Part shown: in pieces, positions 1 through 6,273 of the stretch
Layout of the letters: each line of letters starts with the position of its first letter
How positions within the stretch are numbered: the stretch's first letter is position 1
IMG/VR virus record: IMGVR_UViG_3300030012_001584
Location: 1-27,824 of that record
Origin: a virus
Reading direction: 5' to 3' (one strand)
DNA length: 27,824 nucleotides
The notes under the pieces: generated by a model
Told to the model about the DNA's origin: nothing
Databases searched by the model: none
The model's input: the letters and a program-made list of their open reading frames with translations, nothing else
Program-made: the position numbers and the translations under genes

Positions 1-1672
1 CAACCTTAGCTACCACTTCAATAACTTCTTCGCTAACAGATTCAAGATTTTCCAATCCGACATCATTAACTTCTTCAAGTATCTCCACAACTTCTTCAGT
101 CTCAAGTTCTTCCACAAATTCTTCAATGGCTTCTTCTTTGGCTTCTTCATATTCTATTAATTCCTCTTCTGATAATTCTTCAAGTTCTTCTTCAGATACT
201 TCTGGAATCTCTATTACAATTATCTCTTCAATAACTTCTTCTAGCTCTGCTACTTCTTCTAATATTTCTTCTTCTGTCAGCTCTTCTTCTATTATTTCAA
301 TTACTTCTTCTTCTATAATCTCTTCGACTATTTCTATAATCTCATCTTCTTCAAATACTTCTTTGATGACTACTGGTTCTTCTTCTTTGTCATCAACAAC
401 TATTATTATTTCTTCTAAAACAATTTCTTCTATTTCAATAACAAATACTTCTTCTTCAAATTCAAACTCTTCTTCTAGGTTCTGTTCTTCTAGTATTTGA
501 ATTATATCTATGAGCTCTTGAACTTCTTCTTCTGGTATATCAAGTTCTTCAAAATCTAAGCTCTCTTCAAGTTCTAATAATATTTCAGCTTCTTCAGCTT
601 CTTCGATTCTTATAAGTTCTTCTTCGTACTCTCTTTGTTCTCTATCTTCTCTTTCTAAATCAGTTTCATAGATACCAGTTTCTTGAAAATTATTATCTAT
701 TTCTTCTTGTATCGCTTTTTGTTCAGCTTCCCACTCTTCTAATTCTCTTGCTTCTCGCTCTGAATTAGTTTCATAGATACCAGTTTCTTGAAAATTAGAT
801 TCTTTTTCCTTTTCTATTCGTTCTTCTTCAGCTTTTCTTTCAGCTTCTTTACGCTCAGCTTCTTCTCTGGCTAATCTATCTTGCTCTTCTTGGTATTCCC
901 TATCTTCTCTCTCAGAATTAGTTTCGTATATTCCAGTCTCAGCATGGTTATTATTTCTCTCAATATCTTCTTGACTGAGTGTGGTCGTAGTCGTTGGTGG
1001 TACTGTTGTAGTAGTTGTAGGCGGAATAGTTGTCGTTGTCGTTGTAGTAGTGCTCGTTGTCGTTGTAGTCGTACTAGAAGTAGTCGTAGTCGGTGGAGTC
1101 GTGGTCGTTGTGGTAGATGATGTTGTTGTGCTCGAAGTTGTTGTCGAACTAGTAGTCGTTGTAGTAGGTGTATTATCATAAGTCCAGTATATATCATCAA
1201 GAATGACATAATCATCATACTCAATCTCAACAGATGATATGTATTTACCAGTTACAGTTTTAGATACAATCTCATACATAGTTGATGTATTTGAATTAGA
1301 TTGAGCAGAATAATTTATACTCTCAGTAGTTCCATCTGAATATGTCCAAGTAACTGGATATGGGTCATTAACGCACCCAGATAAGAATCCAGCTGTTGTT
1401 ATATTGTCTTCTGGAAAAGTAATCGTGATTGTTTGGTCATCAAGATTCTGCATGTTGTAATGAACTGCTTGTGTTGTAGAACCGCAGTCTCCATTATGAA
1501 TGTCTAATCTATTCCAAGATGAACCGCCATAATCAAACTCTATGTCTGTTGTGTTCTGACCAGTCTCAGATATTCTTTCGTATGTAGTTGTCTCTTCAGC
1601 AAATACTGGAGAAGGATATATTAGAAATAAAACTAATAAATAATTAAATAACTCATTAATCCTTCTAGCCAC
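1..1672 (-). CDS. Secreted Thr-linker, Glu-rich surface protein (3' end outside window)
   Basis: The frame is open from a GTG at 1672 to the left edge, over 557 codons with no stop. An in-frame TAA at 1679-1681 and a GGAG about 10 nt upstream make this GTG the likely start. Residues 1-25 look like a signal peptide (basic start, hydrophobic LLVLFLIYP core, VFA-E cleavage-like site). Residues about 26-165 look like a beta-rich globular domain, ending in a DDIYWTY-type strand that recalls lectin-like folds. About 168-231 is an almost pure Thr linker with PP breaks, of a kind common in actinobacterial exported proteins. Three TGIYET repeats follow, and then a region dominated by Glu and Ile/Val to the edge. 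It follows the holin and a micro-ORF, so it is probably late-expressed. It could be a virion decoration, a receptor-like protein or a secreted factor; I recognise no family. The export and linker readings are firm, the function is unknown. Confidence 0.8.
   Translation of the reverse strand, partial: MARRINELFNYLLVLFLIYPSPVFAEETTTYERISETGQNTTDIEFDYGGSSWNRLDIHNGDCGSTTQAVHYNMQNLDDQTITITFPEDNITTAGFLSGCVNDPYPVTWTYSDGTTESINYSAQSNSNTSTMYEIVSKTVTGKYISSVEIEYDDYVILDDIYWTYDNTPTTTTTSSTTTSSTTTSSTTTTTTPPTTTTSSTTTTTTSTTTTTTTTIPPTTTTTVPPTTTTTLSQEDIERNNNHAETGIYETNSEREDREYQEEQDRLAREEAERKEAERKAEEERIEKEKESNFQETGIYETNSEREARELEEWEAEQKAIQEEIDNNFQETGIYETDLEREDREQREYEEELIRIEEAEEAEILLELEESLDFEELDIPEEEVQELIDIIQILEEQNLEEEFEFEEEVFVIEIEEIVLEEIIIVVDDKEEEPVVIKEVFEEDEIIEIVEEIIEEEVIEIIEEELTEEEILEEVAELEEVIEEIIVIEIPEVSEEELEELSEEELIEYEEAKEEAIEEFVEELETEEVVEILEEVNDVGLENLESVSEEVIEVVAKV
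644..955 (-). repeat. Three diverged TGIYET protein repeats, two with a 30-nt exact DNA match
   Basis: Inside the secreted protein, three units read roughly (N/S)NFQETGIYETNSERE, at 902-955, 749-796 and 644-691. The second and third share 30 identical bases (767-796 and 662-691, offset 105 nt, or 35 codons). The first is more diverged (HAETGIYET). Charged, probably helical Glu/Arg-rich spacers separate them. This fits recent internal duplication of a short motif, perhaps a binding or anchoring unit. Confidence 0.85.
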
Positions 1673-1674
1673 AT

Positions 1675-1722
1675 CTATTTATCTCCGCACCCACTAGGGC
1701 ATGACATGCAACAACCTTCCAT
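1675..1722 (-). CDS. Putative 15-aa cysteine-rich micropeptide
   Basis: The ATG overlaps the holin stop (TAATG). The reading frame MEGCCMSCPSGCGDK ends with TAG two bases before the GTG of the secreted protein. Four of the 15 residues are Cys, in a CC-x2-C-x3-C spacing. The tight linkage on both sides suggests translational coupling and argues that the frame is used, but a reading frame this short can arise by chance. A metal-binding or membrane-associated lysis accessory is possible. No function can be assigned. Confidence 0.3.
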   Translation of the reverse strand: MEGCCMSCPSGCGDK

Positions 1723-1970
1723 TACCAGTCGCCTTTCTCTTGAACCTCTACTTTTGCATCTGCTTCATAAGTGTATTTTGGCTTATGTTGCAGTAAAGCA
1801 TTCTGAATCACGCTCAAAAAGGCGGTTAAAAATGCAACCGAAACTAACTCAAGTAGCTCCGCTGAAATTATCCCGCTTGACTGTGCTAAATACAGACTGA
1901 TAGAACTTTGAACGCCAGTCTTCACAGCTTTGTCCAAAATGAATAACCAATATTTTTTATCTCTAAACAT
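1722..1970 (-). CDS. Holin, r1t-like family
   Basis: This 82-aa protein starts at ATG 1970, which follows an AGGAG motif by a few bases. The upstream gene stops inside that ribosome site (TAG at 1978-1980). It begins MFRDKKYWLFILDKAVKTG, matching the amphipathic start of r1t-type phage holins (a DKA/ERA motif followed by a Gln/Ser-rich helix). Two hydrophobic helices follow at about residues 20-35 and 38-58 (LELVSVAFLTAFLSVIQNAL), then a charged C-terminus. Holins form membrane lesions that time lysis by releasing or activating the endolysin. The neighbouring DUF5675 protein agrees with a lysis locus. An ATG further upstream would give 98 aa but lacks a ribosome site. The family assignment is by motif memory and not by search. 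Confidence 0.7.
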   Translation of the reverse strand: MFRDKKYWLFILDKAVKTGVQSSISLYLAQSSGIISAELLELVSVAFLTAFLSVIQNALLQHKPKYTYEADAKVEVQEKGDW

Positions 1971-1977
1971 AAATCTC

Positions 1978-2118
1978 CTATTCTTCTTCATGCATCTTAC
2001 CACCAATTTGTACGACATTATAATTTCGACATTCTTTATTCATGCAAGTGAAAATTATTCTATCTTTTATTACTTCGTGTTGAAGAATTGATTTACATGT
2101 AGGGCAGTTTATATTCAA
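1978..2118 (-). CDS. 46-aa zinc-ribbon-like protein
   Basis: The frame starts at a TTG that overlaps the TGA of the DUF5675-type gene (TTGA) and stops at a TAG embedded in the holin ribosome site. The protein has CPTC at residues 5-8 and C-x4-C at 25-30, separated by a short strand-rich stretch. This is the two-knuckle layout of a small zinc ribbon. It ends in an acidic EEE tail. Coupling to both neighbours places it in the lysis operon. Zinc ribbons of this size usually bind nucleic acid or protein, and the target here is unknown. The start is uncertain because TTG is rare and no clear ribosome site precedes it. Confidence 0.6.
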   Translation of the reverse strand: MNINCPTCKSILQHEVIKDRIIFTCMNKECRNYNVVQIGGKMHEEE

Positions 2119-2711
2119 GTAATATTTTTAACTGTGAATACTGCACTCCTTAGATTTTTTAGTTCTTTCATTATCTTGTCAAACTTATCATCAATTACAT
2201 TTGTAAGTACGACATCTTCTGTTGCTTTGTTTGATAATTGTTTTTCATCAAGATTTATATTTGAAATTTTTATTGTGACCTTTTCTCCAGAAAGTAAAGC
2301 ATCTCTAACTTTGGGATATAATTTTTTGTAAGCATCTCCAGAGCCACCTATGAATCCATTTTTGCCTTTATCTAAATCTTGTTGAGTCTCGCCAACAAGT
2401 AAGCAACCAGCTGTATGCTCATCTGTATTTCCAGTATGAATCAGAATATATTTAAAGTTTGGTACATCTTGAAGTTCGAGCATTCCATTATTATGAAAAT
2501 CTACTCCATATCTTGAGTTATATTTTGTTGCAAAACCGCCAACATTTCTAAACTTGATTTCATACTCCCCAAGCGGAATAGCAGTTTCAGCATACTCTTT
2601 CAAATCCCTAACTTCATCTTCAAGTACATAGCATTCAAAAATTTTATCAATAAATAAAATTCCGCATGTTGCATCATCTCCGAACTGAGTTCTTACTACA
2701 TCAAGTTTCAT
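2115..2711 (-). CDS. DUF5675-type protein, probable cell-wall/lysis role
   Basis: The product is 198 aa. The first 150 residues carry the pattern I associate with DUF5675: an N-terminal TFG/QFGDDATCGILF strand, LEDEVR, IPLGEYEIKFR, and a core HTGN-x4-H-x2-GCLLVG around residues 92-107. That His/Gly-Cys block resembles the catalytic H...GC arrangement of YkuD-type transpeptidases, but homology is inferred and not shown. The C-terminus (about 150-198) is charged, helical and lacks the motif. There is no signal peptide. It lies directly upstream of a zinc-ribbon gene and a holin, so a wall-acting role in lysis fits. The start at 2711 is the only ATG that preserves the N-terminal strand. Confidence 0.65.
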   Translation of the reverse strand: MKLDVVRTQFGDDATCGILFIDKIFECYVLEDEVRDLKEYAETAIPLGEYEIKFRNVGGFATKYNSRYGVDFHNNGMLELQDVPNFKYILIHTGNTDEHTAGCLLVGETQQDLDKGKNGFIGGSGDAYKKLYPKVRDALLSGEKVTIKISNINLDEKQLSNKATEDVVLTNVIDDKFDKIMKELKNLRSAVFTVKNIT

Positions 2712-2787
2712 ATCTTTTTACCTTTCCATTGTAAGTAATTTCGTAAGTCCATTCGTGTTGTTCTTTACGCAATCTTCTTCTTTGCAT
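2701..2787 (-). CDS. Tentative 28-aa basic peptide
   Basis: The frame starts MQRRRLRKEQHEWTYEI, is strongly basic at its start, and overlaps the first bases of the DUF5675-type gene in another frame. No ribosome-binding site precedes the ATG; the upstream sequence is AT-rich (about 2788-2804). It fills the only gap between the sulfotransferase and DUF5675-type genes, which is the main argument for it. It may equally be chance. Confidence 0.25.
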   Translation of the reverse strand: MQRRRLRKEQHEWTYEITYNGKVKRYET

Positions 2788-2804
2788 ATTTATATATTAA
2801 TAAA

Positions 2805-3590
2805 TTATTTTTTCCAAGTATTATATTTAGAATACTTTTCAATAATATAATCGGGAAGTTCTATTTTTAAATCTCTCTTTTTTATTTTTTTAGTTTGTAT
2901 AGTGTGTGTGTCGTTATAGAAATATTCATCGTTGTATCCTTGAAGTTGTTTGATGTTAGAAAAATTATGTTTATAAGTATCAATGTTTAAAAATCTATAT
3001 ATGTTATTTATAGTCTCATCAACATTACAAATAAAATTATCATAATCAACAAACATAATTTCTTTGCTAGGCTCTAAGTTTTGTATTGAAGATAACATAT
3101 TTACATTATGCTGATTTGACATAATCATATCGACTTTAAAATCAATCTCGTCTTTATACATTAAATTATTTTTATTCAACTCATATTGTTCATTAATATA
3201 ATAATTAGGATTTCTTTCACACACACCTAAAAAAGATTTAATAACATCTTCAATATTTCTTACCATAACAATAATTTTTATTTCGTTTGGGCAATATTGA
3301 CGCAATATATTTAGATTGTATGGTGTAATCCATTCTCCTCGTTCAATGACATAATCCTCTTCTATGTCAGAATAAAAATTTGTAAAATAACTATTTAAAA
3401 TGTTATCAACGCCAAAATCTTGTGGATATTCTTTATGTAAGTCTGTTTCTTTAATATCAAATATTCGGTGCATAATTTCTACATTTGCAGACTTACCTGT
3501 TGCATAGATATTTGGATTTTCATTTAAGATAGAGCTAAGTAAAGTATTACCTGCTCTAGCTAAACCTGACATAAAAAATATTTTTTTCAT
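2805..3590 (-). CDS. Sulfotransferase (PAPS-dependent)
   Basis: This 261-aa protein has the two cofactor motifs of the sulfotransferase family. The 5'-phosphosulfate loop is at residues 7-27 (SGLARAGNTLLSSILNENP). The 3'-phosphate site is at about 109-121 (VMVRNIEDVIKSF, with the usual Arg and Ser). A late IYRFLNI matches the conserved C-terminal helix. It should transfer sulfate from PAPS to a hydroxyl or amine acceptor, probably a glycan or protein, in the cytoplasm of the infected cell. It is the last gene of a three-gene set with APS kinase and a nucleotidyltransferase and overlaps the latter by 4 nt (ATGA). The coding DNA is clearly more AT-rich than the structural genes, which suggests later acquisition. 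The acceptor cannot be read from sequence; the nearby adhesin or a host surface glycan are candidates. Confidence 0.85.
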   Translation of the reverse strand: MKKIFFMSGLARAGNTLLSSILNENPNIYATGKSANVEIMHRIFDIKETDLHKEYPQDFGVDNILNSYFTNFYSDIEEDYVIERGEWITPYNLNILRQYCPNEIKIIVMVRNIEDVIKSFLGVCERNPNYYINEQYELNKNNLMYKDEIDFKVDMIMSNQHNVNMLSSIQNLEPSKEIMFVDYDNFICNVDETINNIYRFLNIDTYKHNFSNIKQLQGYNDEYFYNDTHTIQTKKIKKRDLKIELPDYIIEKYSKYNTWKK

Positions 3591-3934
3591 TTCATTTCTT
3601 TTCTTATTTGTGTTGCAGATATTTGTTGTATTTCATCAGGTAATACAATTTCTTCTATGGAATATCCAACACCACGACCATAACTAATGTTTGTAATATT
3701 AGGTACAAGAATCACATCAAACTTATCTTTATATTTAGGCAGTAACTTTTCTTCTATTTTTTGTTTTACAAATTCAAAGTCAAAAGGGTTACTTTCATCA
3801 ATACCACCTGTGTCTCTAACCATTAAGCAAACTTGTCCTGTTTTTTTAAGTGCTTCTTCAAATAAAGCTAAGTGTCCATTATGAAAAGGTTGGAATCTTC
3901 CTAATAACATTACTGTTGGTTTTTTATAATTCAT
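3587..3934 (-). CDS. Small HxGH nucleotidyltransferase (cytidylyltransferase-like)
   Basis: The product is 115 aa and has two hallmark motifs of the HxGH nucleotidyltransferase superfamily. GRFQPFHNGHL at residues 12-22 binds the nucleotide phosphates, and ISATQIRK at 105-112 is the ISSTxIR-type motif. GRGVGY near residue 86 is a third conserved patch. Known members adenylylate or cytidylylate small molecules (NMN, pantetheine phosphate, glycerol phosphate); ATP sulfurylase belongs to the same superfamily. Because it sits between APS kinase (11-nt overlap) and a sulfotransferase (4-nt overlap), a role in supplying activated sulfate is attractive but unproven. NAD salvage is the main alternative. 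Confidence 0.75.
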   Translation of the reverse strand: MNYKKPTVMLLGRFQPFHNGHLALFEEALKKTGQVCLMVRDTGGIDESNPFDFEFVKQKIEEKLLPKYKDKFDVILVPNITNISYGRGVGYSIEEIVLPDEIQQISATQIRKEMK

Positions 3935-4340
3935 TACAAATTTTTTTAATCATATCTAAATTTAATTCTTCATCAAAAGAATCAACTACATAATTCGCAT
4001 TTTTTGGAATTTCAAATATCTTGTTAGTGTCATCATAAGCACTTTTATTAATAGTATTCATAAAGACAGTAATATCATAACCACTTCTATTTTTTTCATA
4101 AGGGTTTATAAAATCTAAAATACAATGCTTATTGTTAAGTTTACTTAGATTAGCTAAAGCATTCATTCTGTCGCTTTGTCTTTGTCTGCCTTCTAAAGAA
4201 AAATCCCAATCGTTGAATGCTTCTCTTACTTTGTCAGCTTCATAATGGTCTATGGGATAATTTAATTGTTTTACCAATTTTTTAGCAAATGTTGTTTTTC
4301 CAGAACCAGACAACCCAAATACTAATATTTTTTTTGTCAT
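3924..4340 (-). CDS. Adenylylsulfate (APS) kinase
   Basis: At 138 aa this is shorter than typical CysC (about 200 aa). It has a P-loop GLSGSGKTT at residues 9-17. An APS-binding block follows at 34-60, equivalent to the DGDNVR...DLGFS...R region of CysC: here ADKVREAFNDWDFS and then Arg-rich RQRQSDR. FINPYEKNR at 78-86 parallels the FISPHRAER motif. It should phosphorylate APS to PAPS with ATP, feeding the downstream sulfotransferase. The lid region looks shortened and the C-terminus is reduced. No clear Shine-Dalgarno precedes the ATG. The related P-loop nucleotide or polynucleotide kinases are the alternative, but the block around 34-60 favours APS kinase. Confidence 0.75.
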   Translation of the reverse strand: MTKKILVFGLSGSGKTTFAKKLVKQLNYPIDHYEADKVREAFNDWDFSLEGRQRQSDRMNALANLSKLNNKHCILDFINPYEKNRSGYDITVFMNTINKSAYDDTNKIFEIPKNANYVVDSFDEELNLDMIKKICNEL

Positions 4341-4366
4341 AAATAAATTGTAACTTATTTATTGTT

Positions 4367-4696
4367 TTATTCGTTTCTTTCCCACAACCAAGTTGTTTGA
4401 TTTAATGTAAAAGTTTTACCTTCTTGAATAGGTAAAGGGCTATAAAAAACATCGTTTTCTTCATCATAAGTAAATCCAATTCCTGCATAATTAGCCCTAA
4501 AAGGTGTTTTTCCTTCTAAATGTTGATTACCGATAGTATTGTATGAAGTTCTTTTACAAGTTTGACTATGATAATTTCCATAAAATTCTTCCCAAGAACT
4601 AAATTCATCAGGTAAAGTACTTGTGTCATCTTCGTCAATACCTGATATTACTTGTGTAACTATGTTATTTTCGTCTAAAAGTGCATAGTAAGCCAT
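4367..4696 (-). CDS. Conserved small phage protein next to adhesin
   Basis: The ATG at 4696 overlaps the adhesin stop (TAATG), giving 109 aa beginning MAYYALLDENNIVTQVISG. The rest is acidic and aromatic, with QTCKRTSYNT, a TPFRANYAGIGFTYD block and a terminal TTWLWE. I recognise this as a protein found repeatedly beside tail-fibre genes in marine phages, but I know no assigned function. The position suggests a fibre chaperone, a baseplate accessory or a virion protein. An ATG 9 nt upstream is possible, but the overlap favours 4696. Confidence 0.7.
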   Translation of the reverse strand: MAYYALLDENNIVTQVISGIDEDDTSTLPDEFSSWEEFYGNYHSQTCKRTSYNTIGNQHLEGKTPFRANYAGIGFTYDEENDVFYSPLPIQEGKTFTLNQTTWLWERNE

Positions 4697-5520
4697 TATG
4701 CCCAACTCACATTACCACTACCACTTGTAATGGTTGCTTTTTTTTCATCAGTACCTACTGTACTGTTAGCGTCTGAACAAGTTAGACCTGCACCAATAGT
4801 TATTGTGTAATGAGCAGGATAGCGTAATATAACTACACCTTTTCCACCTGCACCGCCATTTCTAACATCAGCACCGCCACCGCCACCGCCACCAAGATTT
4901 GTTGAGCCATTTGACCCTGCTGAGCCATCATTTCCACCATTACCGCCACCACCTGAGCCACCTGACCCTGCGGTAGATTGTCCACCACCACCGCCACCTG
5001 CTCGTGTTGTTGCACTTCCTGTAATAGATGAACTTAGACCATCTCCACCTTCTTTTGAGCCATCAGTATTTCCATCTTCTCCTGCACCACCGCCACCTGC
5101 CTTATTGCCTGAGCCACCATCAAAGCCTTGTGAAGCAGTACCATTACCTGATTTTCCACCACCACAACCACCATTACCACCTGCGTTATAAAGGTTTCCA
5201 CCTTTACCACCACCGATAGATGTAATTGTAGAAAAAACTGAAGAACTGCCCTGCTGTGCATTATCATTAGGGGAAGTAGCACCATTACCACCACCACCAA
5301 CTGTAACTGTATAGTTTGTTGATGTATCTAATGTCAAAGGTGTTTCAGTAGAAGAATTACGACCTGATGTTTCTGAAGCAAAAGAGTTTCTATAACCACC
5401 TGCACCGCCACCTGCACCTTGGTCTGCACCGCCACCGCCACCACCTGCAATTACTAGATAAGAGACTTCTAATGCAGGTGCAGAACTTTGTAAACCGAAA
5501 CGAGCTGAGCCTAAGGGCAT
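4696..5520 (-). CDS. Glycine-rich tail adhesin (receptor-binding candidate)
   Basis: A short start (MPLGSARFGLQSSAPALEVSY) is followed by VIAGGGGGG and then a region of about 200 residues packed with glycine runs. It closes with GGKGVVILRYP near residue 230 and a small C-terminal strand domain. The VIAGGGGGG...GVVILRYP frame is the signature of phage glycine-rich adhesin domains, in which runs of Gly can pack as polyglycine-II helices and variable loops contact the receptor. It lies at the end of the tail module, after a fibre-like gene and before the sulfation cassette. TAGGAGATAAT precedes the ATG. This is the most likely host-range determinant in the window. Confidence 0.8.
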   Translation of the reverse strand: MPLGSARFGLQSSAPALEVSYLVIAGGGGGGADQGAGGGAGGYRNSFASETSGRNSSTETPLTLDTSTNYTVTVGGGGNGATSPNDNAQQGSSSVFSTITSIGGGKGGNLYNAGGNGGCGGGKSGNGTASQGFDGGSGNKAGGGGAGEDGNTDGSKEGGDGLSSSITGSATTRAGGGGGGQSTAGSGGSGGGGNGGNDGSAGSNGSTNLGGGGGGGADVRNGGAGGKGVVILRYPAHYTITIGAGLTCSDANSTVGTDEKKATITSGSGNVSWA

Positions 5521-5528
5521 ATTATCTC

Positions 5529-6239
5529 CTAACTAAAATCTTGAAGTGCGTTTATTAAAGGTGTTCCTGCGTCAAAAAATAAAAATGTTACTAAATCAAT
5601 ATCATTAGCACCTGATGAAACTGTATATCCACTTCCACCTGCTGTTTTACCTGTGGCGTGTCCACCACCATTAACTGTAATTTGATTTATTGCAACTGTC
5701 TTTGAACTTGAAGCGTGTTGTGTAATTTGAAGTGTAAATGTTGAAACTCCATTACTTGCAACATTTGTAAAGTCAATATCAGTTATGTTTTCTGTAAGAG
5801 TAATACTTCCTGTATTACCATTTGCTAAATCTATTGCTAGTGCGTTAGAAGATGAAGTTAAGGCTACATCTGTTTCTGCATAATCTTTTAGTACTATTGC
5901 ACTTGCGACTTGGTCGGCAAAAGCTACTTCACTATCGATAGCTAAATTAACTGTTACTGCACCTGATGAGCCACCACCCGATAAGTTAGTTCCTGCTGTA
6001 ACACCTGTTATATCTCCTTCGCCAATGAAATTAACCCAAGCTGAGCCATCATAAAATTGTAATGTGTTTGAATCTTTTAGAAAGCAGAACATACCTTCTG
6101 CATCATTCGTTCCTAAAGCTGTATCTCTTGCACTACTATCAGCATAGACTTGTATAACTTGGTCTTGAACGAATGTCTGAAACTCGGTAGCACTTATCAA
6201 GTCTCCAGTGCTATAACTTTTCCAACCAGCTCCCGCCAT
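5529..6239 (-). CDS. Tail fibre/baseplate-like structural protein
   Basis: The 236-aa product starts MAGAGWKSYSTGDLISATEFQ, the GW...FATGDVLTASDVQTY-type start I know from marine phage tail/baseplate proteins. Residues 28-70 read RDTALGTNDAEGMFCFLKDSNTLQFYDGSAW, a tip-attachment motif common in fibre N-termini. The rest is Thr/Ser/Gly-rich beta sequence, with GVTAGTNLSGGG resembling repeats of trimeric fibres. AAGGAGATAAATT precedes the start. It probably anchors or links the adhesin that follows. Confidence 0.75.
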   Translation of the reverse strand: MAGAGWKSYSTGDLISATEFQTFVQDQVIQVYADSSARDTALGTNDAEGMFCFLKDSNTLQFYDGSAWVNFIGEGDITGVTAGTNLSGGGSSGAVTVNLAIDSEVAFADQVASAIVLKDYAETDVALTSSSNALAIDLANGNTGSITLTENITDIDFTNVASNGVSTFTLQITQHASSSKTVAINQITVNGGGHATGKTAGGSGYTVSSGANDIDLVTFLFFDAGTPLINALQDFS

Positions 6240-6273
6240 AATTTATCTCCTTAATATCTCTTTTATCTTAGCA

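Noticed and set aside
126-500. Plus-strand Ser-rich open frame of 124 codons
   Set aside because: It is the mirror of the Glu-rich minus-strand gene (GAA codons read as TTC/TCT on the other strand).
871-1230. Minus-strand Gln/Arg/Leu-rich frame and plus-strand Val-rich frame (981-1181)
   Set aside because: Both are out-of-frame readings of the Thr-codon linker and flanks of the secreted protein; no ribosome site, and the composition is an artefact.
4833-5300. Overlapping frames in the glycine-rich gene (Gln/Val-rich minus, His/Leu-rich plus)
   Set aside because: They are readings of GGT/GGC repeats in other frames; the Gly-rich frame has the ribosome site and adhesin motifs.
4691-5460. CRISPR or tandem repeat array in the GGTGGC-rich tract
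   Set aside because: There are no regular spacers; the periodicity is that of glycine codons.
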